DNA of 64,000 bases from Gigaspora rosea (Eukaryota; Glomeromycota; Glomeromycetes; Diversisporales; Gigasporaceae), in assembly GCA_003550325.1 (NCBI GenBank), contig QKWP01000361.1:111403-175402 (forward strand). Direction: 5' to 3'. Made by a program: the position numbers and the translations under genes. This document shows, piece by piece, positions 1 to 11,790 of the stretch; position 1 is the stretch's first letter, and each line of letters starts with the position of its first letter. The notes below the pieces were generated by a model. That model had not been told where the DNA came from, made no database searches, and saw only the letters and a list, made by a program, of their open reading frames with translations.

Positions 1-1439
1 ACATATTATAGCCAAAACTATACCCAGACATTCCCTTTCAGTTATGGTGTAATTCACCTCATGCGTGTTCAATTTTCGCGATTCGAATGTTACGGGGCGA
101 AGCATTTGTTGATCATCATATTGTTCAAAAACAACACCCAGTACAAAGTCACTCGCATCCGTACTCATCTGATAAGGTCGACACCGCTCTTGGCATCTTG
201 CCAATTTGGTTCTTTTAGCATTACATCGTCCATCATTTTCTCTTTCAAGTTCTGGAACGCTTCGGTTTGTTCTTTTTCCCATTTAAAGCCAATTTCATTT
301 TTCGTTAGTTCGGTAAGAGGTTTAGTGATTGCACTAAAATTTCTCACAAACTGCCGATAATAGTTCAAGGTACCTAAGAAGGCACGAACTTCCTGAATAT
401 TTTTCAGAATTTTCCATTTATTGATTTTCTTCATTCGATTTGGGTCAGGTTTGATACCACTTTTCCCAACAATAAATCCATACATGTTCAATTCCTTATA
501 TAGAAGATGACATTTCTTTGCGGCAAAGGTAAGGCCTGCATTGTTAAAGGTTTTTGCAAGTTTGACAAACATATCAATATGCTCCTCAACTGTGCCCCGG
601 GTCCAGAGCCCAACATCATCTTGATAAGCGGCAGCCGCGTCTCTCCATTCATCTCCTTCGAGTAATATGTCCATTAAGCGCTGAAATGTTTCGCTAGCAT
701 TTTTAAGTCCCATGCACATAAAGTATATCATAGTACGCCAAGGAAAGTTGCGACTGCTACTTTGTCTTTGTCCTCCTCACGAATTTTTATCTACCAGTAG
801 TCTTTGTAGGCGTCCACGCTAGAATACCAGTTGTGACCCACAGCTTTTTCTAAAATATCCTGTATGATAGGTAAGGAGTAGCCATCTTTTATTATATATT
901 TGTTCAATGGCCGCATGTCCCCAACCACTCTCAATTTATCGGTTCCTCCTTCCTTTTTTTTAACCGGAAAACAGTAATAGGCATACTGGCCCATTCCTTT
1001 TCCAGGAGTCCGTATTTCAACATGTCTCTTAGTTGATCTTTGAACATACGGGCATGCTCTGGATTATTAATCTGTATTGAGCATACTCGAATAGGCGGAA
1101 TTTCTTTTCCCCCAGTCCTTATCTCATACTGAATTAAATCAGTTTTTCTGATTTCAGACATATCAAATGCAAATATATCAGGCGTTTCTTGTATTAATTT
1201 TTCTTGTATCTTGCACATTTGTTTCTGAGAGATACATTCTCCAAAATTTAATTCATGACAATTGTCTTTCGTTAGTCTCATTACAACATCAGGTCCCAAC
1301 CCTTTTATTACGCCGTTTTCTTGCTCGTGCTCACGTGACCAATAGATCACTTGACCAACGTGATTTTCTCCTTCCATGTCACGTAAATCTATAGGTTTGA
1401 CTTCTTTTACAACAATTTTATCTGAATTATCTGCCCCTT
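1..1439 (-). pseudogene. Ty3/gypsy pol: reverse transcriptase and start of RNase H
   Basis: Read on the minus strand, 931-1377 is the linker and RT entry, 791-994 the RT fingers (KLRVVGDMRPLNKYI) and 165-731 the palm and thumb. The catalytic box is YQDD, where gypsy elements usually have a hydrophobic second residue. GLKNASETFQRLMD and VRAFLGTLNYYRQFV are hallmark RT/connection motifs. Below 165, in another frame, TDASDFVLGVVF and ITERECLGIV mark the start of RNase H. Frame breaks lie near 760-790 and near 165-190, so at least three frames are needed to read one protein. RT would copy the element's RNA into cDNA. The rest of pol lies beyond the left edge. Confidence 0.85.
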
Positions 1440-2398
1440 NCGTATTTCAACATGTCTCTTAGTTGATCTTTGAACATACGGGCATGCTCTGGATTATTAA
1501 TCTGTATTGAGCATACTCGAATAGGCGGAATTTCTCTTCCTTTATTATTGTATTCCAGAATATCAATCCATTCTTTAGATACTATCGACGCAATGAATGA
1601 AAATTTCTTGTGGTCGGAGCCTATAGAGCACCATAACTTGTTGTCTTTCCACTTCAAGTTGCATTTCGCCGCTGCAAGCCATGGCATGCCCAACAAAACC
1701 TCAAAACTTGCTGCTTTCATCACGTAAAACCCTTGAAAAACTCTTACGCCCTCTATTTCCACCTCAATATTGGGTATGTAACCCACAAATTCGCTTAAAC
1801 AGTCATTAGCCATACGGCCTATGCTTGTTATGGGTCTCCAAGATAATCCCTTTTGCTTGGCAAATGACTCATACATAAGATTCAACTGAGATCCAGGATC
1901 AATGGGCGCTTCAACCGCTTTACCATTCACTTTTGCCAATCCCACAGGTACATTTTCTATTTTCAGGCTCACATTTGTTTGCATTCCTCGTACTATTCTT
2001 ATTTTAGTATTCACCATCAATATGTCGTTCTCCTTTTTCTTTCTGGTTAATGCTTTTAAAACCTCAGTTCTTGCTTTTGGGGACCATTTAAATAGTTGCC
2101 CAAGGGTAATCGGGAATTCGAGTGATGCTATATTTTTTAAAATATCCAATTCCTGCATTAATTCCGAAATAGGGATGTACATTACTGAACCCTTTTTATA
2201 TTGCTCAATTTCTTCTGGCGTATTGATGTAAGTGCCTTTTTGAGCCCAAGTTGGTATTTTATGTTCATCTTCTACACGTCTCCTTTTCCCAAGGTTTCTC
2301 ACGTCGAACAACTTTTCTCCTTCTTTGAATTGAATCATTAAGTATTCGTCACTCTCACTTTTCATCGATTCAGTTATTTTAAAAAAGCATACATTCAC
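1427..2398 (-). pseudogene. Ty3/gypsy protease region
   Basis: An open frame of about 290 codons before the duplicated block. Its middle holds a retropepsin-like aspartic protease: APIDPGSQLNLM carries the active-site D-x-G-S triad position (DPGS instead of the usual D[TS]GA) and ends with the hydrophobic segment FEVLLGMPWLAAAKCNLKW, typical of gypsy proteases (LGMDWL). The N-terminal 130 residues are a basic linker following gag. The frame begins by overlapping the last bases of the zinc-knuckle frame (stop at 2395-2397) in the -1 register, the arrangement used by many retroelements to make Gag-Pol by frameshifting. The protease would cleave the polyprotein. The frame itself is open, but the element is dead. 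Confidence 0.75.
1440..1540. repeat. 97-bp duplicate of 1011-1107 beside an ambiguous base
   Basis: Position 1440 is N. The block from 1441 to about 1537 repeats 1011-1107 almost perfectly and in the same orientation, so both encode the same RT-linker segment (IPPIRVCSIQ ... MFKDQLRDMLKY). Leaving the block out would join the protease frame directly to the linker frame (NNKG followed by ADNSDK). The simplest reading is a scaffolding overlap or gap-fill fault, not a biological duplication. Confidence 0.7.
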
Positions 2399-3229
2399 AC
2401 CCCAACTTCCGGATTTGCAGCCTCGTTTCTTCTCGGTTCATTCCTTTGATTATTGAACCGTGGTTGTAAAGCCCTAGTAGGGCAATTTCTGGAAATATGT
2501 CCTTCCTGATTGCATTCATAGCACCTGCAGGCCTATTGGTTTGATTCTGACTATTTATTTCTTGATTTTGTATCACATTGGATTTCTGATTATGATATGT
2601 ACTATACGATTTATTATCTTTAAGATTCATTACAGCCTTTGTTAATTCTTTAATGCTCGATTCCATTTTGTTCATCCGGTCATCTTGCCCAGAATTTGAT
2701 CTACCCGACAAATTTTCAAGGAACCAAAAGCCGAGGTAAGATCTTTCATATACGATTTGATTTCCTTCTATTCTCTAGATGTACTTTTAGAAGGACTTTT
2801 TATTATATACTCATTGTCCTGATTATATTTTTCTACTTTCAAAGCCCACTTTTTGGCTTCAGCATACGTTTCAGGACATTGTACTTCTACCTTTTCTCTA
2901 AATGGTTGCAGTAGTCCTTGTACGTACATTGCCATTTTTCGTTGTTCCTTATATCATTCTTTATCGGCTCCAAACTTGCGTCGAACCGGTTTGTATATGC
3001 TTTGATGGTATCGGTCGATTTTTGCTTGATGCTTTTCAATTGTTCCAACTTTTCTTTTTTATTACAGGATGCTTGTGCACCAGCAATGACAGCATCTTTT
3101 AAATCCCCCAAGCTGTATGAGCCTTTATTAGCTCACGTATCCAGGGCTTTAAATCGTCAAAAACATGTAGCCTTATTACTTGTCGCATTTTGGCTTAATT
3201 CCAGTCCTTCGATGCACCATACGTAGGGA

Positions 3230-4509
3230 TGTTACGGTCCTGCGAAGACCATGATCCAAACCAGTCTTTTGAACTGGTCCGAGTGGTTCTGGGTCCGCAG
3301 ATTAAAACCGGTTTAAGTTAGTCAGTCCTATAATAAAATGATAATTACTAAATTATATAATATGCAGGAAACGTTACACATGACACTTTAAAATAAAGCG
3401 CGGGATATTTAAATCTTACACTAGTATTCCATATAAAGAAATTCCTTGCGCAATACATAAATTTGATATCTAGAATTATATTTTGTCAATTACTATAGTT
3501 TAAAAATTTATCTTGCAATCATCAACTAACCAATTGTGGTATAAATAGATCAATATAAAAAACAATTTATTTTTTTATGAAACGCATTATAACTAATAAA
3601 ATGATATTTAAACTTGGATTGCGCAATTTTTCTATTTTGATTTATTCAAAATTGGTATAGACAGGTTTTTGGCAATTTTAAACAAGACACTTTCGAGATT
3701 GGAATTCTTATCATTATTCGATGTAACCAATTTAATTGCCATAATACCTTTCTGCTTTAATTTTCATATGACGAATCTCAAAATTCAGTTTTAACTTTTC
3801 GTAAAAGGAACTCAAAAACTTAAAAACATTATTTGTTTGAGATTTGCTCTAAATAAAAAACTTGTTGCTTAACCTATCCGTATGTTTTGTATAATCTATA
3901 AGTCGAATTCCCCGTTCAAGTATCTGCCCTGATGCAATCGAATCCCCATTCAAGCATCTGGCCTGATGTAGTCGAATCCTTATTCAAGCAACTGGTCTGA
4001 TGTAGTCGAATCCCCATTCAAGCACCTGGCTTGATGCAGCCAAATTCCCGATTCAAGCATCTAGCCTGATGCTGTCTTCGCTTATCATGTTTATTATGAA
4101 CAATTTTGAGTATGTTACAAAAAAAAACTTTTAAAAAGTCATTTCAGCAGGGGAAAAAAAACCACTATAAATTGTAACCCCAACATTTTCATGTACCATA
4201 TAACCAATTCAAGATGTGTCGTGATACCTCCTTCTTGTGAAATTATAAATAAAAAAAAAGACCGCTATAAAATGATTGTGTTAAAATATCTTGTGCTATA
4301 AATAAAGATCCCTTTGATAAGATCATTGAAAAAAATTTTGATGTATTAGTCGTGATCAATATCTAAATCAAGAAAAACCAAAATAAAATTTACTTATCTC
4401 AATGATTTAAAGCCCCTGATACCAAATAAAAAAAAAAATGTTTATTGTTATATATTGACACAATATATAAAACTCCACTCGTCCTATTCGATGAAACAAA
4501 AAAAAGAAA
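3230..4509. other. 5' non-coding part of hAT-1
   Basis: No gene is seen here. It is AT-rich DNA between the left TIR and the transposase start. It includes a 36-bp tandem array, listed separately, and presumably the transposase promoter, though no clear TATA box can be singled out. Confidence 0.6.
3902..4076. repeat. 36-bp minisatellite inside hAT-1, five copies
   Basis: Five imperfect copies of a 36-bp unit built on GTCGAATCCCCATTCAAGC followed by ATCTGGCCTGAT. Units differ by a few substitutions. It lies 0.7 kb inside the left TIR and could be a subterminal transposase-binding array, which is common in hAT elements; that role is inference. Confidence 0.8.
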
Positions 4510-6550
4510 ATGGAAACCGATGATCTTTTTGAAAGCCGTAACCCTTTTGATATAGAAAACGATGATCTTGACAGTCTTTTCGGAGAAGACAGCGCTTCGA
4601 ACCTAAATAGTCAAGTTTCTCAAGAAACAAATATTACAAATATTAGTTCGTCATCTCAAAATAACCATGTTCAAAGAAGAAGACTCAGAAGAAGTTCAAC
4701 AATCTGGCCTTATTTTGACCTCACTACACCCACCCATCCCGAAGTACCTGTATGCAAACGATGCAATCAGGTTTTTTCAGATAAGACGGGAGTTTCATCT
4801 TTACGAAGACATCTAAATGGGCACAATATTAATGCACCAGCAAGACGTCAAGCTACACTTAATTTTCCTAGAACTGACCCGCATAATGATGATGATCAAA
4901 AAAGAAGAGATAAAAAATTAATTACCTGGATAATCGCAGATCAACAACCGTTTACTGTTGTTAAAAATCAATATTTTAACGAATTTCTTAATTTTCTTGA
5001 TCCTCGATACGTAATACCAACGAGACAAGCCGCTAAAAAAATGATAATGGATGAATTTGAAGATAGACGAAATAAATTAGTTAATGATATTGTAAGAATT
5101 CCTGGAAAAGTGTCTTTGACCGCTGATATGTGGACCTCCCGAAATTTCGAAGCTTTTCTTGGTGTAATGATTCACTATGTTAATGCTGATTGGAAAATGT
5201 GTCATTTCCTTTTAGATATTATTCTATTTAATGATAGACACACAGGTGTAAATATGGCAGATGCCATCAATAACGTTCTTTCTGATTTTAATATTAAAGA
5301 TAACACTTTGGCACTTACAACAGATAATGAATCTGCCATGATCGTTTGTGGAAGATTAATTGCACAAGAACTACAACGTGAGTTTGACAATATTGGATTC
5401 TCACATTATCGCTGCGCAGCCCACGTACTCAACTTGGCTGCAAAACAAGGACTAGAAATGGTCGATTCTTCTGTAGAAAAAGTACGAAATTTAATGTTGA
5501 AAATCAAAGTTTCTACTCGTCTCAGCGATGATTTACGCGGATTGTGCAAGCTTAAAGGAATCACATACATTAAACCTGAGTTGGATGTAGAAACGAGATG
5601 GAATAGCACGTACTATATGCTACAAAAAATGCGAAAAATGGAAAATGCCCTTAATTTACTTGCTGCAGACCATCCATTAATTCGTTCACTATATCCGAGT
5701 ACTGATGAACAGCAAAAGTTAAAAGTAAATAAACAATTTTGCAATAATTTAAATATAAAATATAAAAAATTTTACTAACAAAAGTAAAAACAATTTTTAG
5801 GATGTACTTACTTTGTTAGAACCGATCGAAGCTGCCACAAAATTGCTCTCCGCAAAATCGTATCCGACCATAGGTAACATACATTTGGTGTTTTTGAGTA
5901 TTAAGGATTTTTTAGATTCGTATATTGGGCAAGAAGAATACTCTCAGAATATGGTTGCTGCATCAATGTATCAAAAAATAGAGGAATATTGGAATATAAT
6001 AGATAAACCTTCTATTGTTTCCGCCGTTCTTGATACTAGTGCTAAATTGAAAATATTCAACAAAATTGAAATCGTTAATGTTAAGAGTGCAGTTCAAGAA
6101 TTAATGAATCAATACAAATATCAACAAACTTCACCCATCCCTAACGATACTGAAGAAAGCCCCATTAAAACTGCCCGAAAGTTTTTTTGGAACTTGCGAA
6201 ACAAGTCAGAGATGGAAGAACCTTACTATGTGAATGCGAATGATATTGCTCTTGAAGAATCATCGACCACAAGCACTAGTGAATTAGATCGTTATATTAT
6301 GTCAGAACCTGCTGAAGAAGATACGGTCCCACTGGATTGGTGGAAGGCGAATAAAAAAGCTTACCCTATTCTCTCAAAAATTGCAGCCGACTATCTAAGT
6401 ATTCAAGCAACTAGCGTTGCATGTGAACGAGCTTTTTCTCTAGCTGGTAATACCATCTCAAGAACCCGTAATCGTCTTCATTCCGAGACGGCAAGAGCAT
6501 GTCTCTGCGTTAAAAGTTGGATTAGTAATAGGGTGGGTGAAATTGAATAA
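4510..6550 (+). CDS. hAT-family transposase, BED zinc finger type (hAT-1)
   Basis: Two exons, 4510-5724 and 5801-6550, joined by a 76-bp GTAAAT...TTTTTAG intron, give an uninterrupted 654-residue protein. Residues 60-105 form a BED finger (WPYFDL..., C82, C85, H101, H105) for binding the transposon ends. The RNase H-like core follows: SLTADMWTS (D206), ALTTDNESA (D272) and RCAAHVLNLAA. The C-terminal hATC dimerisation block has the invariant ATSVACERAFSLAG with the third acid at E614. Together these are the D-D-E catalytic set of hAT enzymes such as Hermes. It would excise and reinsert the element in the nucleus. The start is the first ATG, followed by an acidic N-terminus. It could be active. 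Confidence 0.93.
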
Positions 6551-6874
6551 AATAACGGATTATTCTGAACTGGTACATAAAGGTATTAAAAATGTAGAAA
6601 TGATCTTTAGTAGCTTTAATAACCATATTAAGGTTTTTTAAATAAAATACATATTGATTAGCTTCAAAAGTTTTTCAATAAAAAAATGTAAAATGATTAT
6701 CTAAATTATGCATTTCTATTGGTCGAATGTGAACGGTTTAAAGTCCGGTCCCAACCGAAACTTAACTAAAACCGGTTTAGTGAACCAGTAACGAACCCTG
6801 GTCCAGTTCACAGTTTGTTCCCAGACCCGGTCTTTTGGACCAAGACCAAACTGGGACAGACCGTAATATCCCTA
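6551..6874. other. 3' non-coding end of hAT-1
   Basis: No gene. The segment holds the presumed terminator region and the right subterminal and TIR sequences, ending in GACCGTAATATCCCTA at 6874. Confidence 0.7.
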
Positions 6875-7225
6875 ACCATACGCCTCATAATCCTCAAGAA
6901 ATACTTCAATATCTTCATCATCTCGGCCGTGGTAGATTGGTTTCATCAAGCCCGAACCACCCATGTCGTTAAGTCGAGTAGTGCTTTTTGTTTTATTTCT
7001 TTTAATGTCTTATTGAGAAAAATAATAATTTTTTTTTTCTTTTACGTTATAATTTTAATATTGGAGAGCTTTATTTTTACCCAGGTTCTTCCTTGTTGCA
7101 TGGGTAAGCAAAAGGGTTCCCTTTCTGTAATCTAGCTTAATTTCTTAATATTTTCGGGCCCTGCCTACTTACGTACACTCAGTATCAAGAGGCGGTCCAC
7201 TCTACAATTTCACCGTCACCACCTT

Positions 7226-7572
7226 TGCAGCGACTAACAATTTGCGTTAGAAATAACAACGATCTAACAGTAGGTATCTTTCTTTACTTTATTTCACGGT
7301 TTATTTTAAGAAGAGAAGAACGTAGAGATTTATTGATCCCCTTGCTCTACTTATACATTGTTTTACTTTATTAGACTACATATTAATTACGACATTTTTA
7401 ATGCAAAATGCTGCACAAACTATAATAAACTTTTAATCAATGACGCACTAATTACTGCAGATTACCTGTGCCACCTTATTAATTTAACCAATTTAACGAT
7501 CAACCACATACTCCACGTGATCACGTGTGCACATACCCTAACGATCATACTCTAGATCATCAATTCCCAACA
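7226..7572 (-). repeat. Probable 5' LTR of the gypsy element
   Basis: On the minus strand this block starts TGTTGGGAATTG and ends CGCTGCA, giving the expected TG...CA boundaries and 347 bp. It contains a TATA-like stretch (GTATAAGTAG) followed by CAATAAATCTC, a plausible polyadenylation signal. A TGG-starting candidate primer-binding site (TGGTGACGGTG, complement of 7211-7221) lies four bases beyond the LTR end, and the gag start is 261 bp further. The second LTR is outside the window, so the boundaries cannot be confirmed. Confidence 0.45.
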
Positions 7573-7609
7573 TTCTCTGAACGTAGTACATGGGGTATCG
7601 ATCATTGCC

Positions 7610-8180
7610 ATGACACTTAGACAACGACAAAGAAGGCATGAGACACAATTAAATGATCAAGCGAAAGTGCAAAGACAAGATGAAATAACCTTTAGTGCAG
7701 ATAATCTATATATAATGGACAGGGCGCTTAGTTTGAACATAGAGAGTAATAACAGCACGTCGGAAGTAGTGTGTGATGAAAATAACAAATCTTGGAACAA
7801 GTGGTAGATGGAGCCGTTCTGGTTAATCACGACAAAGAAATCATGCAGAAGGTGGATAACACGGTACATACCTCAGGAGCTGAGAATGAGAAAGTAGTGA
7901 AGACAGCTCCTGTTGGGCCACAAGAAGAAATCAGCACCAAAGAAGCTATTCAAAGGCTCCAGGAGGCGGAAGAAATGGACATATTAGTAAAAACGAGGGT
8001 GGATCGAAGCAAATAGGTGATGATAAAGGATTCATTCAAGTAACTAGAAAAAAATAATAAGAAGAAAAATAGTAACTCGGGAGCAGACAAGAGAGCTTTT
8101 CCGTATTATAAGGATAGAGAACCTAAAAGAGGCAAAACCTCTTCGGGCAGATGATTTATATATTGTAGTAATTACAGATT
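7610..8180 (+). pseudogene. Possible LINE ORF1 remnant
   Basis: Two overlapping short frames (7610-7807 and 7792-8016) plus a continuation to about 8150 encode a hydrophilic, charged protein (MTLRQRQRRHETQL..., KEAIQRLQEAEEMD..., GFIQVTRKK). It lies directly upstream of the endonuclease frame, where ORF1 of LINEs sits. No zinc knuckle or RNA-binding motif is recognisable, so the assignment rests on position. Confidence 0.4.
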
Positions 8181-8229
8181 GCATTAGCAATTTTATTCTT
8201 TTATTTTTTTTCTTTAAAAAAGCATAATA

Positions 8230-11200
8230 CGATAAAAATAGCAACCCTAAATATAAAGGGTTTAAATAGCAAACAAAAATTTCAAAAGACTATGACATTG
8301 ATAAAATCATATAGATGCGATTTAATTTTTTTACAAGAAACCAACCTTCACGATCACTCGATGAGAAATTTTTTGGCTCAGCAGTAGATATATAACTCGC
8401 ACTGGACATCAAAAACGGTGTTACTTGCTGGAAGAAAGAGATTAAGTTGAGGAGATAAAGGAAGCATGTAATAGACGAGTGTTATTAGCAAGGTTTAATT
8501 TTAAACAATGTTCTTACCTGGTTACCAATGTATACGCTCCACCAAATATAGAAGATTGAGTTACTTTCTTTAATAATTGGTCCCCACAGATAGACGAGGA
8601 GGTCATTAATATCGTAGCAGGGATATGAATGTGAATAATAATTCACACGAAGACAGGATCAGTCATGTAGTATCACATAATGATTCATCACAGGAGCTTT
8701 TAGATCAGAAGATGCACGAGTATATGGATATGGCTGAGGTTATAGGGCTTAAACCCTTTCTTACCTTTTATCAGAAAACACGTGGAAGCTATTTAATGGT
8801 GACTTGCTTGGAATATATATTTATAGATGCGAATCATGCTCAATATTGTAAGGAAGTGGCCATGAGGTATGGTAACTCAGATCATTTATTGGTTGAATGC
8901 AAGTTGTGTTTTGCAAAGAACCCATCAAGAGCCGGTTTTTGGAAGTTTGATAAGAGGTGTGGGATGAACACAAGAATTAGAGAAGAGGTTGAGAAGGAAT
9001 TACGCAGTATCAAAGATGTAAATAAATGGGACTTTCACAAGTGTGTGGTTCAGTCAATCATTAGGGCATACAAACTGCAAACGGTTCTAGAGAGTAAAAT
9101 CCAGAAACTTCATAAAAGGCTTATGGAAGTGAATAGAAAGATTTTAAGTAGCGATGTGTTCGAAAACTTATGGTTGGTTGCCAAAAATATTCAACAACAA
9201 CTGCAAGAGGAGCTATCTCTATTAGCCGAAAAATGGCAAATTAAGTCGAAGGCTAATTGGGTAGAACAGGGAGAAAAGTTCACAAAGTATTTTTTTATGC
9301 GTTATAAGATTAGGGCTTCGTCAACACCTATAACAAAAATTAGTGACCTGAGTAAACCTATGGAAGAAGATCTGACCACCATATTGCAATATATTCATAA
9401 CAACTTCGCGCAATTATATAAAATAGAGGAGTTTGATGTAAAAGCAGTGAATAGCCTAATCCAAGGTATGCTGCAGCTATCACTAGCTCAGAATATGTCC
9501 CTAGTAAAAAAGATTTCAGAAGAGAAAATTCTGGGGTCATCGATACTCTCACTAACAATAAAGCCACAGAACTAACAGTCTTAGTTATGAGTTTTACAAG
9601 TTAGCAAAGGAAGATGTTCTTCTGATACTTGTAAAACTATTTAACACGGTATTGGAGTCAGGGCAAATGCCGTGCTCATGGAACCAAAATATTATTTCAC
9701 TGATCTCTAAAAAAGATGATAATCTTGAAGAAATAAGTAATTGGAGGCCGATCTCACTTACGAATTGAGACATCAAAATATTTATGAAAATAATTGTGAA
9801 TTGACTAAATGTGATTTGTACAGATATTATTAGCCCGTATTAAAGAGGATTTGTGAACGGAAGATTGATACAAGACACAGCCATGGATGTACTAACGGTG
9901 TTGAGAAACCAAACTGATCAATCTAAATATCATTGGCTTCTTTTAGTAGATCAGCAAAAAGCTTTTGATAGAGTCAATTATGGGTATTTAAGAATGGTGT
10001 TAAACAGGATGAACTTTGATGGAAAATTTGTTAATATTGTAAACGCATTATTTTCATCACAACAGGTATACATCACGGACTCAGGTATGCTCAGAACCAT
10101 TTAGGGTAGAAAGAGGGGTCTGGCAGGGTGACCCATTGTCCCCACTCTTGTTTATGCTTGCGATTGACCTTTATTGAAATATCTACATGAAAGAGTTCAC
10201 GGTATTGAAATCAAGAATCAATGTTTTAAAATTGCAGTGTATGCAGATGACTTGACCATAGGCATTGGATCTCAAAGGGATTGGCTTGAGGTTTTGGAAA
10301 TAATTAGGAAATATGAAGCCACATCCAATGCCAGGGTGAATAGATCTAAGACAATGTTAATTCCACTTACAGCAATAGCTCGAGAACATAGCTTGACCAG
10401 TGAATGCAATTTTAGGAAAGTAACAAAGAATGAACCGATATCTATACTTGGTTATAAGGTAGATAGTAAAGGGAATCCAATAAAATGTTTATGGAAGGAA
10501 TTGGCCCATTAGATACAAAAAAAGATCAATGCTATAGCGAATAGAAATCTGTCATTTAAAGGTAGAATATTAGTAGCGAAATCCTTGTTTATCTCAAAAA
10601 TATGGTATCTTGCATATCTTACCCCTCCCAAAAGAAAACAGCTGTATGTGTTTAATAACATGATCATGGATTGGGTTAAAAATAGGTCGAGGATGCTCCC
10701 ACGATACTCAACCTTTCAACAGGGGTATGATCAAAGAGGCTTGTGGCCCCAATTTTGAAGGATATGCTGGACGCAAGATTGGTCTCGGTGTTGATAAAGT
10801 TGTTGACAGGTGATAGTTTTTGGGCAAAAGTAGAAAGAGCATTAGTTACTGAAAATTTACAGTGTAGAAAGAATATAACGATTAAGAAGGCTCTGAATAG
10901 CAATTTAGCCTCGACTAAGGGTTGGACAGAAAGATGGAAACCATATATGCAAGCATGGAATCGGTTGGAGGGAAAAGTGCTAGGAGAAGGCATTGGACCC
11001 TAGGACTCTGGTAATTTGGAGATAGGAAGTCAACATGGTAGTTTTTTAGTCAAAAAAGCTACAGAATACTTATGTGCTAAAGTTAACATTAATGTTAGCC
11101 AAACAGATCACGTGAAGTAGATCAAAGAAAAATGGACTGTTAACAAAAAGAAGGATGTGACATAGAGACTGAATTGTAGGGCACTTTCCCTAGGATATCG

Positions 11201-11630
11201 GCTACTGCATATCAGTCGTGAAGAAAATGGAGACTGTCCGGCATGCCCTGGAGAAATTCAAACTCCACTACACTTCGCTCTAGAGTGTAGAATCAGCAAG
11301 ATAATATGGTCTAAAGCTTACAAACTCCTGGCTATTTCAAATGAGGATGGTCATCCAAAATCATGTGATGAAATTTTTCAGTCGTGAATGTTAAAGCGCC
11401 TGCCAAACGTAAAGCAGCTATATGGCTGCAAATCACCTGTTTATATGAGATCTGGTGCTGGTATACCCAGGTTAAATAGGGACAGAAAGGGATACCAGAA
11501 GCGATTTTACCTGCTGTAGTCCAGATAAGAATTAGCAAGGAGTTAAAGGTGCTAAAGGCCATACAAAAGAAGGGAGGTAACAGTCTAGAAAAGGTAATGA
11601 AGTACCTTTCTCTGAGCCCGTCTAGATAGG
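8230..11630 (+). pseudogene. LINE ORF2: endonuclease, reverse transcriptase, C-terminal finger
   Basis: The apurinic-like endonuclease begins with IATLNIKGLNS and DLIFLQETN (8235-8345), continues to DMNVN (8620) and ends with GNSDHLLVEC (8870-8905). The RT follows: FVNGRLIQDTAMDVL and DQQKAFDRVNYGYL (9850-9990), VWQGDPLSPLLFML (10119-10160) and the catalytic YADDLTIGIG (10240-10270). A Cys-rich zf-RVT-like tail, CPACPGE...HFALEC, lies near 11233-11292. Stops and frame changes occur throughout (for example near 8390, 8460, 9575, 9770 and 10100). The product would nick target DNA and prime reverse transcription from it. Confidence 0.85.
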
Positions 11631-11790
11631 TTTTAGGACAAGTGGAAAGGACTTGGCCCCAGAATAGAGATGTAATTAGGTCGATGGATTTACCTTAGTT
11701 ATAATATGATTTTGTATTAGTTGTTAATTTATAAGTTATTAATAAAGTACGCCTACATGGCGTCCTCTATGGAGGTCAATAAAAAAAAAA

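Larger units (their letters stand above)
3224..6874 (+). mobile_element. hAT-1: complete hAT-family DNA transposon
   Basis: A 3651-bp element. The left end is TAGGGATGTTACGGTC and the inverted right end is TAGGGATATTACGGTC, so 15 of 16 TIR bases match. The subterminal regions share further inverted blocks around ACCGGTTTTAGTTA. It is flanked by a perfect 8-bp target duplication ACCATACG (3216-3223 and 6875-6882), the size expected for hAT. It carries one BED-type transposase gene with an open frame and sits in gypsy gag. Intact ends, TSD and gene suggest a recent insertion. Confidence 0.95.
2395..6964 (-). pseudogene. Ty3/gypsy gag, split by the hAT-1 insertion
   Basis: The likely start ATG is the complement of 6962-6964 (MGGSGLMKPIYHGRDDEDIE...). 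Coding runs to 6883, is interrupted by hAT-1 and its TSD copy, and resumes at 3223. Soon after, an in-frame TAA follows DWN, then the frame continues as AKMRQVIRLHVFDDLKPWIR. The segment 2887-3111 has the usual gag helical core (AYTNRFDASLEPI). The nucleocapsid zinc knuckle C-X2-C-X4-H-X4-C (CYECNQEGHISRNC) lies at 2482-2523, in a different frame from the 2379-2711 ORF. Gag would form the particle and bind RNA. Damage seen: one nonsense codon, at least one frameshift and the transposon. Confidence 0.75.
1..7572 (-). mobile_element. Degenerate Ty3/gypsy LTR retrotransposon (partial)
   Basis: On the minus strand the order is LTR, leader, gag, CCHC zinc knuckle, aspartic protease, reverse transcriptase, start of RNase H. 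The element runs off the left edge, so integrase and the 3' LTR are not in the window. The protease-RT order and the RT sequence type fit the Metaviridae (Ty3/gypsy) group. The coding region carries several frameshifts and stops and is interrupted by a complete hAT transposon (3224-6874) inside gag. It also contains a 97-bp duplicated block next to an N at 1440. It is certainly inactive as drawn, though the block next to the N may be an assembly fault. Confidence 0.85.
7573..11790 (+). mobile_element. Degenerate non-LTR retrotransposon (LINE)
   Basis: Contains a possible ORF1, an endonuclease-RT ORF2, and a 3' end consisting of AATAAAG, two small hairpins (CGCC-TACAT-GGCG at 11750-11762 and CCTC-TATG-GAGG at 11764-11775) and a poly-A run (11781-11790). 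ORF2 needs several frames. The 5' boundary is uncertain; it abuts the gypsy LTR. I found no target duplication. A 5'-truncated relative with the same tail lies at 43246-43437. Confidence 0.85.

Noticed and set aside
2918..3226. Plus-strand ORF opposite gag
   Set aside because: It is a shadow frame of the minus-strand gag sequence and has no family features.
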